A DNA stretch of 64,000 nt from Dallia pectoralis (Eukaryota > Chordata > Actinopteri > Esociformes > Umbridae), in the NCBI GenBank assembly GCA_029465975.1, contig CM055739.1:7544012-7608011 (forward strand), in the 5' to 3' direction. How positions within the stretch are numbered: the first letter of the stretch is position 1; the number at the start of each line of letters is the position of its first letter. The notes beneath the pieces were generated by a model. That model worked only from the letters and a program-made list of their open reading frames with translations, ran no database searches and was not told the DNA's origin. Positions 12,701-23,863 of this stretch are shown one piece after another. Both the position numbers and the translations under genes were made by a program.

Positions 12701-15700
12701 GTGTTTGGTGTTAGTAATTGCAAATGTATTTAATGGGTGGGTTTATTCATTCACCAATGCTGCTGTTTGATTTTCTGTTCAATCATCCAAACCAGTTAGT
12801 AGAATAAAGTTATTCATATAATGTATGTTTTTTTATTGTGTGTTAATGGGTGTTACTACAAATGTCAGATTTCTAAAACCATTATTATACTTACTTGTGG
12901 TTGCTTGGGTTATTGCATTCATAACGCCCTGTGCATCTGGAAAAAAAATCAAGAAATTTTTTAAAGAAACACAGTACCAAGTTCTTGGTCAGAGGACAAC
13001 ATAATACCAGCACAGACACAGCAGTGCTCTAGAGCTAAAGGCTGATAAAACATCAGCAAACATAAATCAGTAAAACAAACAGAGAAGTTTGTCTCTTTCT
13101 CTAAGGGCATCTCACCACAACCACTCGCTACCACTGAGTGTCTGTAGGAACCACTTAAAAGTCCCTTTTTACAATTGAGTACACAACTTTGGACCAGGAT
13201 CAGCATGGCTTTGGTTCAAACAATGCATCAAATCGGGAATAGGGGTACCTTGGTATTCAGCCATACAGTAAGTGGTCTGCTTGTTTCTTATACTGTTTCT
13301 ACAAATGAAACATCTCACACAGACGTTGCAGAACCATGTCCACAGGTTGTCCGTCTAGGTAGATAACTAGTAGAACTGGAGCCACAGAGACTGAACTGGT
13401 GAGTGTTGGCGTAACACAAAGTAGTCCCCACGGGACCGCTATCTGAATGATTCAAAGGTTCCAGGTCGCATATTACTACCCAATATTCTGTTTACATTGT
13501 ACTTTAACTTTAACATTATACAGCATGGTCTAAAGGCTCAACATATTACTACAGAATATACTGTATACATTGTACATTTATTTAACATTATTTAACATTA
13601 TTCAACATTATACTATATTTATACTATATTATTATATTATATATTATTATATATATATTATAAGTAACACAAGCTTAGAAACATTCTGGGGTTTAATGAC
13701 ATCTTGGAAGATATAACATTGTTCATACATTCAGTCATGATTATAAATGTGTTTCTGTTTCTTTGAAAAACTTTAGAACAAATTTGATATCTTCACATTG
13801 ACTATGCAACTGAATATAACATGGGCCTCACAAGCAGTCCCCGAATTTTGCGATTATTAAACGAAATACATTTTCACCAGCAATACGTTTGCTTTCAAGC
13901 CGTGTCTATGCAAGTAGAAATCAGAAGCATTGGGGGAAGTGAGCTAGGGGTCTGTTTCGCCTTAGAAATGCACGGGCGGAATACTGCACTTTTAAGTTTT
14001 CCCGTTTTTTAATGTGCGCTCGATTGCAAATAAATTAGACGGCCTTCAGCTACTATTAAATTCTAACTATGACTTCTCCTTCACCTCAGCTTCCTGCTTT
14101 AAGGAATCAGTGGCCAAATGACTCCATCCGTTATAATGTGCTGGAATCATTTGGCTTTTAGATGAGCCAAAATAATGCAAAGTCAAAGGCTGGCAGAATG
14201 TGTTTTCATATCAATCCAGGTTTGGTGAGAGAAAGTCGTTTTACTGTTAAAATCCTGCCTCTCAGACCTGGAATCGATTTTCACATAGCAATGGCCGACC
14301 GGGGTCGACTGCTGAGATTTGGAGCCTCTTGCCATGACTGGGAGAAGGCTTAGGGGACTCTCAATAATGCCACAGAGGACATGCTCAGTAACAGACACAC
14401 ATCTCCGAATAGGGCTGCCAGGAGAACGTCCACATTAGCAAGGATGTCAGCCAAAGACTCAGACTCGAAAGGCAATTTTCCAGTAACGACTGCGGCTCTG
14501 TCTGGAAATGCATGAAACTCTGTATGAATTAGAAACGTAATCGCACGATTGTCGAGTAGAACGATAGAATAGTAGAATATTATGATAGTACGGGTAAAAA
14601 CATTTGCACAGCTAAAATAAAGTATGGAGTTCAAGAATTATGTGCCGTCACAGTTGCACTCTTTTTGAACTTTGACCCACAGGACGTATACATCGCAGTG
14701 AATTCAAGCTCACCCCATCATAAGTGAAGCAGGCTGATGCGAACATGACCTACAGTGTGGTAGAGTACATTCTCATCACTGCTAGGGAAAGATAAAGTAC
14801 AGTGCTGACTTTCCTTTGAAACCAGCCGGCTTCATTCCATTAGGTGTCCTGCAATCCCAAATGAACTGCAGGCGATCTGTCCGTCTTTTGATAAAGAGAT
14901 GACGGCTGACAGTAACATCTCCCTATTCTCCCTGTCTCTCTCACCGCTGTCCCCTCCATGCCCCTGACCTCCAATCACTCGGTCCGGGAGAACAGAGAGG
15001 AACGGATAGGCCAGACGGGGGCCGAAATGACGGTAATTTGCTTTTCTTTTGTTTTGAAGCGGCGGCCCTCGGAGAGAGGGGAGCGGAGGGCAAAATGAGA
15101 TGGCTTTGTAGTGAGATCATTTGGGTCTCAGGCGCTGCACTCTGAAGTTAATGAGGTCCAGACAGATAGTCTCACAAGATGGAGAGCAGCACACAATATA
15201 AGTATGGGCTCCCCGGTGCTGCAGGGCCCATTCACTTATTGTTATGGTTTCAAGGCAATGGAGAAGTGTATTATTGCCGTGGGGACGGCCGGCCAGTAAG
15301 GGTGTCTGAGAGGCTGCTTCAGACAAGAAATGTTAAGTAGATTTAAATAAGGATATCTTTCAGTTCGTGTGGGCTCTCTCTCGCTCTCTCACTCTCTCTC
15401 TCCCACGCTCTCGCTCACTCTCTCTCTCTCCACAATCTCGTGAAATAAATTGCGAGTGGGAATACCACTTGATCAATTGCTTTATGGTATTCAACCGTGG
15501 TAGACCGTGTCCTTAATCTGGTTCCTACGGCCTGTTAAACAATTCCTAACAGTGTGTTCAGCTAATGCGTACGTTCTCACTAAATCTCATCCCTTATGAC
15601 TGGATCATTATGCCAGATGTTCTGGAGGAGGAACATGTTCTGGAGGAGGAACACCAGTGTCAACACACATCATCTTAATGCTGTGTTTAAATTTGACCCA

Positions 15701-18700
15701 GCCCATTCCAGGTATTCAACTACGCACTGTAATACGATTTACAGGGTAGCCAACTGCCACGATATGACAGGAAATCAATATAATTCAAAATCAGTTTTTT
15801 GTACTGAGAAAATGCCAGTTTGTGTCATTTGAATCTAGCAAACGTAACACCTGTAGCGACGTTTTACAAACGAGCGTTTTATTTTTGTCGGCGTTACTTT
15901 GACGCGCCAGCGAGACTTGCTGCAGCACTCCATGTCCTGACTGAGATGGTAGTCGTTCATTCTCCGTGCTGTCCTCCCACTCCTTTAGCTTTATATTTCT
16001 ACTCTGATTTCCCAGCTGTCATAGCAGCAGTTTAAGGCGTCGGGTAGCGTCTCTGTAGCTCTCCCAGGACCTGACTGCGGTGCCGCTCTGAGCCAATGAG
16101 CCGACCTTGAGTTCCCTGTCTGGTCTGCCGGGGCCGGGGCCGCACGACACGCCTGACAGATGCTTTCTCTCCTCTCATTAACTTGTGAGAGGTGCGGAGA
16201 GAGAACGGAAGGTGTGTGAGGGAGGAAAAGGGAGGTGTGGGGGAGAGAAAGGGAGGTGTGGGGGAGAATGAATAGACTGAGGGACGTAGGGACACGGGGA
16301 ATGGTTGACGTAGAGAGAAATAGAGAGAGACGGAGCAGAGATAAAGAGATAGAGAGGTTGATTGAGAGAAAGCAGAGTAAGAAGTTGACTGAGAAAAATA
16401 AAGAGAGATATGAAAGAAAGAAAGAAAACGGTTTTGATTTGATTTGGCAGGAAACCGAGATGTTGACTCATCTCTCCAGTTTAATCCTCAGTGACTCATT
16501 GAGCTGGAGGTACCAGGTGAGAAAGACACAAGGTGAGAAGGACACAAGGTGACAAGGACACAAGCTGAGAAGGACACATAGGGGTCTGAATGATCACACT
16601 AAGTTGTTTCATTATTATGAACACGATAAGGCAGGAGTTTGACAGGAATTAAAATATGACAGTTATGTGCACGGTAAGAAGTGGCGATTAAATGAATCCC
16701 ACACTGAATTTCAATGTTAGCATCGTTGCATGGTTAGCCCAATATTAATATTAAGATCGGTTTGTTTGCTGTTAGTTACCCATGAAACACAGTTGCCGTG
16801 GAAGATCGCGGAGAAAAGTTTAACAAGTTGTTTCCAACGCTGACGTTCAGGACGGCTCTCAGGAAGCGAATGGCATTTTGTTTGTAACGTCCAACTTAAC
16901 CGGAACCAGATAGTTTCTGTTCCATCGAACTCGTCAAAAAACAAATATGCATAAAGAAGTATTCGATAGTTACCCAGCTGCTAATCAAGATCCGATCGTC
17001 TCACCAAAATGCGCTTTCTCTCACGAGACGGCTGTGCTATCATAATCGCACCAGGGGGGGCCCTCTGGTCGTGTCTCCGTGGTTCTTAACTGTCTCCCCG
17101 CGTTGTTCTGACACTCCAAAGCGTGCGTCGTCCCTTTGATAGTCAGGTAACATTGCCCCGTCTCAAACGGTATTATGTCGAGCCTGTCGTTTTGGCTTGT
17201 CAACAACAACAACAACAGAGCCACGGAGTGACTGTGAGGCAGACACTCGCATATCCTGTCAGCGAGCAGAAGTCACTTGGCTGGTGTGACACGCTCTGCG
17301 AGGATGACACAGCGAGCTGCCATTCATCAAACAAACATACGAGAGGAATATGGGAGGTAAATATCCTCGGAGGAAGGTTTTCATGTAGATAGACCGCGGG
17401 ATTATGTCGGCAAGAGAAATTGCCTTGAAAGATAACCTCTTCGTAACACCGCGCTTTACGGCGGAGACACTTTGTCAGATTCAGTTCAAATGCGGTCCAT
17501 AATCTCTCCGAAGACTTCAGAAGAGAAAAATACACTTGTTTTGTTTAGCTCAGGCTGTTCGTGCCTTGAAGTAATCACAAGACACACAAATGTGCACACG
17601 CACAAACTGGGGATCATTCACTCATTTGAGGCACTTTCTGTGGACGAGAACACCTTCCATAACCTCAACCTAAACCCCATCTACAGTAGCCCTCATCTAC
17701 CATAAGGAATAATAGAAAGTCCTCACTACGCCACATCTGCTCTGAGTTACTGCACTCGTTTGTATTTCCAAGTATGCGACAATGCTGTCTGCTGTGTGAT
17801 TGTGTTGTATATGTGCGCCTGTGTTTGTATGAGAGTGACAGACGGAGAGAGGGTGAAATGGAGCTGCTGCCAGCTGGCCAGTGCTTATCACTGGAACAGG
17901 ACCTGTGGAGCTGGAGGCGTTCCTAGCCTGACTTCTCTCAGAGGCTGGCTGAAATACATACACTTTTGTAAATCTGCAGGTAGATCCATTGACTTAGTCC
18001 AAGGCTATTATAGTGTAAAGCCTGGTGAAGCTACGCTAGTTAAAAGTACGGCAAGAGAAAGGGCCGAAACAAAAAAGTGGAGAAAGGAAGAGCGACAAAA
18101 TTGAAAGGGTGTGGTTAAAGTGGGAGGCCGGATCAGGTGCAAGACATTGCTAGTGTGTATCAGATCGTGCTAACACAAAGCCCCGTGAAAAAAGTGTTCT
18201 CTTATCAAATCAGCGTTTTTATTGTTGAGAAACCCACGTGTGTTCTGCATTCAGGCGAATGACGTATATTGCTACCGGTGCTTTGAATTCCGTAAGAAAG
18301 TGGGGAAAGATTGAAGAATTATGCAAGATTGTGATCGGCTGATATATCAGACAATTAAACGCCGGGGGTTGCTCGTCTACTTTTTTCATTGGTTGACACT
18401 CTATTGGTTGTTACACTCTGAGGCCCCGTGAAACCAAATGGATCGACGGGGAGAAAGCTGGTGGATGAGATTAGCAGGTCCGGAGTGCGATAGCTCCTTC
18501 TAACTCTGTCTACACACACACACACACACTCACACACGCACACAGACGCGCTATCTCTTTTCTCTCCACCGCAACACAGTTTCTCTCTCTTTCTATCTCA
18601 CACTCATTCCCACACTATTTCTCTACATTTCATTTGTCAATCTTTCAAAGTCCTTTATTCCTCCTGCGGAGGAACTAACCATTGTGAGAGGTTATTTCCT

Positions 18701-19693
18701 GTCCATTGGATCTGTCATTTAGAGCTCTCTTTTTCCCTGCCTATTTCAGCTCATATGATTGCTGTGTGCCGAATCACAAGGACCAACCATAAAAAAAAGT
18801 ATTTTCAGGTTTTTTTTCCGAGCATGAGGACAAACAGTCAAACTCTGTCTCCTATTAACTGGCAAATAAAGTCTGTGTTCGGTAATATGCATGCTTCATT
18901 GTGTGTTGAATTATTCTTAGTGTGATTGACCAGAGAAGCCCTGACATTAATATGCATGATCTGTCTTCTCTAAAGGTGTTCCTCTCACCTCCATATCCCC
19001 GTGGGACCATCTCCCGGGCAACCTCCAACCTCCTGTCACCTGCTCTGGGCTCTGACACTCCGAGAATATTGGAGTAGATTCTGGGTGCATCCAAAATACA
19101 GCCTTGTTCTCCCGATACGGAATAGCATCGAATTTGGAACGTTTATACTCTCTCTGAGCTTGCTTGATAGAGTGCTGTTTACGTATTATTACAAATGTTT
19201 CTATCCGAGTTTAACAGAACATCTGTAAAACATAACTAAACAAGACTCTTTACAGAAAAACAGTGTTGCCTAGATATTGACCCAGAATGTCTCTGCAACA
19301 GGAGACTTTAGATCTGCTCTATTTCCTCAATCTGATCGAGCCGGGTTTCTTTTTGTTGTTGTGTTATCTAGCACAATGGTTCCCAATCTTTTTCAATTAC
19401 TGCACCACCAGGATAACTTTGCTCTTCTCTGAGCGCCCCTCATGTTACATTTATTATTAAGCCTATGGTGTCACGAGTGTTCTCAAATATCCTGTGTTGA
19501 TAGGCCAAGTTCCCCCAGGGTCCCCGCACCCCAGGTTGAGAACCACTGGTCTAGTACTTGCTCTGAACTCCACGCGAGTGTGCTATGTAGAAGTCTGCTG
19601 ATTGGATGACATGTTTGGGGGGTTGGACTTACCAGTTCTACTGAATGGTGTGACGAGATTCCCCGCGGTGAACGAATGGAGCGTCGTAGCCAT
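7951..19693 (-). CDS. gypc: Glycophorin-C-like gene, whole gene, six coding exons
   Basis: Glycophorin C is a small heavily O-glycosylated membrane protein that anchors protein 4.1 and MPP1 at the red-cell membrane. Exons at 19633-19693, 12895-12936, 11665-11706, 9988-10065, 8545-8592 and 7951-8132 all join in phase 1 to 453 nt, about 150 residues (human about 128). The product has no signal peptide, a Ser/Thr-rich ectodomain, one membrane helix and a cytoplasmic FKNKGTYLTHEAE that matches the YRHKGTYHTNEAK motif of GYPC. Location downstream of cntnap5 in the same orientation is the mammalian arrangement. The 5' exon is inferred from Kozak context, phase and donor only. SMAGP is a possible alternative family (YKNKGSYVTYEP), but synteny favours gypc. 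No transcript evidence is available. Confidence 0.72.
8545..8592 (-). CDS. gypc: gypc exon 5: membrane-proximal
   Basis: 48 bp between GTCTTTGCAG and GTGTTT, phase 1 to 1, encoding LGIDGTDETYGAIIA, where the membrane helix begins. Confidence 0.68.
9061..9171. repeat. CA-rich microsatellites in gypc intron
   Basis: Short CA runs with CG/TG interruptions, between gypc exons 4 and 5. Confidence 0.85.
9451..9492. repeat. GT microsatellite
   Basis: (GT)n with a few TATG interruptions in a gypc intron. Confidence 0.9.
9641..9788. repeat. CA microsatellites
   Basis: An uninterrupted run of about 50 bp at 9656-9705 and a shorter one at 9766-9788; likely length-polymorphic. Confidence 0.93.
9988..10065 (-). 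CDS. gypc: gypc exon 4: Ser/Thr-rich ectodomain
   Basis: 78 bp between TTTTTTTTACAG and GTGAGT, phase 1 to 1, encoding IFTTISTHAADPTTFMSETA followed by SDTCL. Composition suits mucin-type O-glycosylation; no NxS/T sequon is present. Confidence 0.62.
10578..10617. other. Perfect 13-bp inverted repeat (hairpin)
   Basis: AGCCGTCGTTAGG at 10578-10590 is the exact reverse complement of CCTAACGACGGCT at 10605-10617, with a 14-nt loop. It lies in a gypc intron next to LINE debris. Confidence 0.85.
10640..11013 (+). mobile_element. Probable LINE ORF2 fragment, broken
   Basis: Near 10957-11010 a frame reads MSRVTPQLEKPPLDP, resembling the SRVTPLLKKPTLDP segment upstream of the RT domain in teleost L2/Maui-type LINEs. 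The rest is interrupted by stops. It is directly followed by the first copy of the 780-bp duplicated block. Confidence 0.45.
11014..11793. repeat. 780-bp duplicated block, copy A (contains a gypc exon)
   Basis: About 98% identical by eye to 12243-13023, beginning ACCCATTGTCCTAGAC and ending CAGCACAGACACAGCA. About 14 differences were counted by eye. It includes the 42-bp exon with both splice sites. Confidence 0.95.
11665..11706 (-). CDS. gypc: gypc exon 3 (downstream copy of the duplicated exon)
   Basis: Same 42-bp exon, acceptor and donor as at 12895-12936. Inclusion of one or both copies keeps frame. Confidence 0.6.
11800..12087 (+). pseudogene. LINE reverse-transcriptase fragment
   Basis: One frame contains GLSYHCYADDQLF, the catalytic YADD box in the context usual for fish L2/Maui-type LINEs. 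A shifted frame continues with LNQTELLFLLEKACQLQDLS, matching the NLSKTELL-PGK-CP-DLS block. The needed frame change shows it is dead. It sits between the two copies of the gypc-exon block. Confidence 0.75.
12243..13023. repeat. 780-bp duplicated block, copy B (contains a gypc exon)
   Basis: Partner of 11014-11793 in direct orientation, separated by 449 bp holding LINE remnant. Both copies carry a functional-looking exon. Confidence 0.95.
12895..12936 (-). CDS. gypc: gypc exon 2 (upstream copy of a duplicated exon)
   Basis: 42 bp between TTTTTTTTCCAG and GTAAGT, phase 1 to 1, encoding AQGVMNAITQATT. It differs from the other copy by one synonymous base (GCA against GCT for Ala). Confidence 0.6.
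13024..19370. other. gypc intron 1 (most of it), no exon recognised
   Basis: 13560-13665 is a TA-rich low-complexity stretch; 15370-15432 is CT-rich; 16200-16265 has a short GGGAGGTGTGGGGGAGA repeat; 18510-18545 is CA-rich. The stretch 14990-15300 is unique, GC-mixed sequence with TTAATGA-type motifs and looks like possible regulatory DNA. A 66-codon minus-strand frame at 17021-17224 starting with poly-Leu comes from a (CAA)n run and is not supported. Confidence 0.5.
19374..19548. mobile_element. hAT-type MITE with terminal inverted repeats
   Basis: Ends are CAATGGTTCCCAATC and, reversed, CAGTGGTTCTCAACC, the CAGTGGTTCTCAA-type terminus of hAT elements. Flanks ATCTAGCA (19366-19373) and GTCTAGTA (19549-19556) fit an 8-bp target duplication with 6 of 8 matching. 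Length 175 bp, with no coding capacity. It lies about 85 bp from the gypc exon 1 donor, inside intron 1. Confidence 0.75.
19633..19693 (-). CDS. gypc: gypc exon 1: start codon
   Basis: CACCATGG start context, 20 codons (MATTLHSFTAGNLVTPFSRT) and a GTAAGT donor in phase 1. The Thr/Ser-rich, signal-peptide-free N-terminus suits glycophorin C. The join to exon 2 is T-D-AQG. Intron 1 would be 6.7 kb. Confidence 0.58.
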
Positions 19694-19882
19694 GGTGACC
19701 GGCCTATATCGTATCTTAAGTACGCCAAGATGCAGAACAATAGAGCAATAAGGCGATGTGATGATACAAAAATGATTTTCTAGGAAGCAGACAGATTTGC
19801 ACTTAAAACACTTTCACTTGTCATAATTCAACATACGTGCATTGATAGGAACAGCCAAATAGCAGCAAATTTGTCATGCAGT
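19694..19882 (-). promoter_or_regulatory. Putative gypc 5' UTR and proximal promoter
   Basis: Non-repetitive ~190 bp between the gypc start codon and the upstream minisatellite. On the minus strand it contains AGATACGATATAGG near the ATG. No clear TATA box was seen. The assignment rests only on position. Confidence 0.4.
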
Positions 19883-20780
19883 CATGTTGTGCCAGTTATC
19901 ATTAGTGTGCCAGTTATCATATTGTGCCAGTTAACATTAATGTGCCAGTTATCATTAATGTGCCAGTTATCATTATTGTGCCAGTTATCATTAATGTGCC
20001 AGTTATCGTTAATGTGCCAGTTATCGTTATTGTGCCAGCTATCATTATTGTGCCAGTTATCATTATTGTGCCAGTTATCATTAATGTGCCAGTTATCATT
20101 ATTGTGCCAGTTATCATTATTGTGCCAGTTATCATTATTGTGCCAGTTATCATATTGTGCCAGTTATCATTATTGTGCCAGTAATCATATTGTGCCAGTT
20201 ATCATTATTGTGCCAGTTATCATTATTGTGCCAGTTATCATTATTGTGCCAGTTATCATTATTGTGCCAGTTATCATTATTGTGCCAGTTATCATATTGT
20301 GCCAGTTATCATTATTGTGCCAGTTATCATATTGTGCCAGTTATCATATTGTGCCAGTTATCATTATTGTCCCAGGTATCATTATTGTGCCAGTTATCAT
20401 TATTGTGGCAGTTATCATATTGTGCCAGTTATCATTAATGTGCCAGTTATCATTATTGTACCAGTTATCATTATTGTACCAGTTATCATTATTGTGTCAG
20501 TTATCATTATTGTGCCAGTTATCATTATTGTGCCAGTTATCATTATTGTGCCAGTTATCATATTGTGCCAGTTATCATATTGTGCCAGTTATCATTATTG
20601 TGCCAGTTATCATTATTGTGCCAGTTATCATTATTGTGCCAGTTAACATTATTGTGCCAGTTAACATTATTGTGCCAGTTATCTTTATTGTGCCGGTTAA
20701 CATTATTGTGCAGGTTGACATTATTGTGCCAGTTATCAAATTGTGCCAGTTATCATTTTGTGCCAGTTAGCATTAGTGTG
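19883..20780. repeat. 17/18-bp minisatellite upstream of gypc, about 50 copies
   Basis: Units TGTGCCAGTTATCATTAT (18 bp) and a 17-bp variant lacking one T. Read on the gypc sense strand, each unit contains TGATAACTGG: a WGATAR GATA-factor site overlapping a YAACTG Myb core. By hand count about 40 units keep the WGATAR hexamer. Long open frames through it reflect only the periodicity. Confidence 0.95.
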
Positions 20781-21405
20781 CAAATTCACAAGTTTCAAAT
20801 ACAACTTATTTTCTGTATGTAAATATAGTTAAAATAAAGATTGACTGCATTATTGAGGTATACCTCTCAATGTGTTTCATTCAGGTCACTTATTCGCGTG
20901 TTATTCATTTCAGTGTAGGAGATGGCTTAACGCTCTCTTCTCCTATTCTCTCTGTTCTGCACAGTGTTACTTGTCAACAAGGTCTATCCTGAAACCACAG
21001 CACATACACTTTCTAATGGAAACACTAAAGTGACAATAAATGCAAAACTCACCAATTCCAGTAGTAAGAGAGCAAATTGTTTCCGTTGTGTCTCTTTGCT
21101 TGATGAATTTGTGCAACTATTTGTCTGTTAGTTTGGCACTAGCGATTGGAGAGCCATACACTGTGTTTTATCCACTCTTCTGTATGGGCGTGGGTTACAT
21201 CTGTTGCTCTGTGAGCTGATCTGCTAATTCCCCCCGGTACAGACAAGTTCTTACGTAGCCAAGACTAACAAACTTGCAGGCCCCACCCTTCTGCAAATGG
21301 ACCCCAGCTGCAGAGTAACAGTTTGACTGGGAGTTGGCTGGGATGGGGTTTTGGATAGGAGATATGGATGCCCCAAGGTAGTATTGGTCCTGGGATAGTG
21401 TGACT
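20781..21405. other. Unannotated sequence
   Basis: Upstream flank of gypc. No gene, repeat or mobile element recognised. Confidence 0.5.
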
Positions 21406-21407
21406 AG

Positions 21408-21580
21408 AGTAAGAGACCTGGTAGAGAGAAGACTGTAGAGACCTGGTAGAGAGAAGACTGTAGAGACCAGGTGGAGAGAGAAGACTGTAGAGACCAGGTG
21501 GAGAGAAGACTGTAGAGACCTGGTAGAGAGAGAGAAGACTGTAGAGACCTGGTAGAGAGAGAGAAGAGTGTAGAGACCAG
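21408..21580. repeat. Minisatellite, GTAGAGACCTGGTAGAGAGA type
   Basis: About six units of 24-30 bp with variable AG run length. Confidence 0.9.
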
Positions 21581-21667
21581 TTCATGTGTAGAAACTACCC
21601 TGGGTGTGTTTAGACAGATAAGAGTTTGTGGTCTAAATTTTCTGGTTCTAAGAGTGAGGGTCCCCAG

Positions 21668-23745
21668 AAATGTTATACAATGTCATACTGTATAAATGTT
21701 ATATTATGTCATACTGTATAAATGTTATACAATGTCATACTGTATAAATGTTATACAATGTTATACTGTATAAATGTTATACAATGTCATACTGTATAAA
21801 TGTTATACAATGTTATACTGTATAAATGTTATACAATGTCATACTGTATAAATGTTATATATTATGTCATACTGTATAAATGTTATACTATGTCATACTG
21901 TATTAATGTTATATATTATGTCATACTGTATAAATGTTATACAATGTCATACTGTATAAATGTTATATTATGTCATACTGTATAAATGTTATACAATGTT
22001 ATACTGTATAAATGTTATACAATGTCATACTGTATAAATGTTATATATTATGTCATACTGTATAAATGTTATACTATGTCATACTGTATTAATGTTATAT
22101 ATTATGTCATACTGTATAAATGTTATACAATGTCATACTGTATAAATGTTATATTATGTCTCATCTCATCTTCAACCGCTTATCCGGGATCGGGTCGCGG
22201 GGGTAGCAGCTCTAGCAGGGGACCCCAAACTTCCCTTTCCCGGGCAACATTAGCCAGCTCTGACTGGGGAATCCCGACGCGTTCCCAGGCCAGTGTGGAG
22301 ATATAATCTCTCCACCTAGTCCTGGGTCTTCCCCGAGGTCTCCTCCCAGCTGGACGTGCCTGGAACACCTCTCTAGGGAGGCGCCGAAGTGGCAATCGTA
22401 CAAGATGCCCGAACCACCTCAACTGGCTCCTTTCTATGCAAAGGAGCAGCGGCTCTACTCCGAGTTCCTCTCGGATGACTGAGCTTCTCACCCTATCCCT
22501 AAGGGAGAGGCCAGCCACCTTTCTGAGAAAACCCATTTCGGCCGCTTGTACCCGCGATCTCGTTCTTTCGGTCATGACCCAGCTTTCATGACCATAGGTG
22601 AGAGTAGGAACAATAAATGTTATACAATGTCATACTGTATAAATGTTATACAATGTTATACTGTATAAATGTTATACAATGTTATACTGTATAAATGTTA
22701 TACAATGTCATACTGTATAAATGTTATATATTATGTCATACTGTATAAATGTTATACTATGTCACACTGTATAAATGTTATATTATACCATACTATATAA
22801 ATGTTATACAATGTCATACTGTATAAATGTTATATATTATGTCATACTATGTCACACTGTATAAATGTTATATTATACCATACTATATAAATGTTATACA
22901 ATGTCATACTGTATAAATGTTATATATTATGTCATACTATGTCACACTGTATAAATGTTATATTATACCATACTATATAAATGTTATACAATGTCATACT
23001 GAATAAATGTTATATATTATGTCATACTATGTCACACTGTATAAATGTTATATTATACCATACTATATAAATGTTATACAATGTCATACTGTATAAATGT
23101 TATATATTATGTCATACTATGTCACACTGTATAAATGTTATATTATACCATACTATATAAATGTTATACAATGTCATACTGTATAAATGTTATATATTAT
23201 GTCATACTATGTCACACTGTATAAATGTTATATTATACCATACTATATAAATGTTATACTATGTCATAGTATATAAATGTTATATTATACCATACTATAT
23301 AAATGTTATACTATGTCATAGTATATAAATGTTATACTATGTCATAGTATATAAATGTTATACTATGTCATACTGTATAAATGTTATATTATACCATACT
23401 ATATAAATGTTATACTATGTCATAGTATATAAATGTTATATTATACCATACTATATAAATGTTATACTATGTCATACTGTATAAATGTTATATTATACCA
23501 TACTATATAAATGTTATACTATGTCATAGTATATAAATGTTATATTATACCACACTATATAAATGTTATACTATGTCATACTATATAAATGTTATACTTT
23601 GTCATACTATATAAATGTTATACTTTGTCATACTATATAAATGTTATACTTTGTCATACTATATAAATGTTATACTTTGTCATACTATATAAATGTTATA
23701 CTTTGTCATACTATATAAATGTTATACTTTGTCATACTCTATGTG
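21668..23745. repeat. 26-bp AT-rich satellite with higher-order structure, interrupted by a LINE
   Basis: The basic unit is ATGTTATACAATGTCATACTGTATAA-like (26 bp, written here in consensus form) with length variants. From about 22770 to 23230 a 90-bp higher-order unit repeats about five times almost exactly. The array is split by LINE sequence at 22161-22612. The right end homogenises to a CATACTATATAAATGTTATA variant. Confidence 0.95.
22161..22612 (-). mobile_element. 3' end of a teleost non-LTR retrotransposon inside the satellite
   Basis: A 131-codon open frame at 22180-22575 contains QAAEMGFLRKVAGLSLRDRV, then QLRWFGHLVRLP and GRRPRGRPRTRWRDYI, the C-terminal end of the ORF of a very common fish LINE (clade not assigned). 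The 3' end has the typical CTTCAACCGCTTATCCGGG. Satellite sequence resumes directly on both sides, so it inserted after the array formed, or the array grew around it. 5' truncated. Confidence 0.85.
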
Positions 23746-23805
23746 GCTGCTGGTGCCTTCAAAACCACACACAGAGGATTGTGATTCTAATTATAGAATA
23801 TGCTA

Positions 23806-23863
23806 TAACATTTAACATCATATAATATTTAACATCATATAATATTTAACATCATATAACATC
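23806..23863. repeat. Short tandem repeat, CATATAATATTTAACAT
   Basis: About 3.5 units of 17 bp. Confidence 0.85.

Noticed and set aside
17021..17224. Minus-strand frame MALLLLLLTSQ... as a possible signal-peptide exon of gypc.
   Set aside because: The Leu run is a (CAA)n microsatellite, there is no donor in suitable phase, and exon 1 at 19633 fits better.
19871..20770. 299-codon frame of VPVIIIV/LCQLSLL repeats.
   Set aside because: Product of the 18-bp array; no start context, hydrophobic repeat only.
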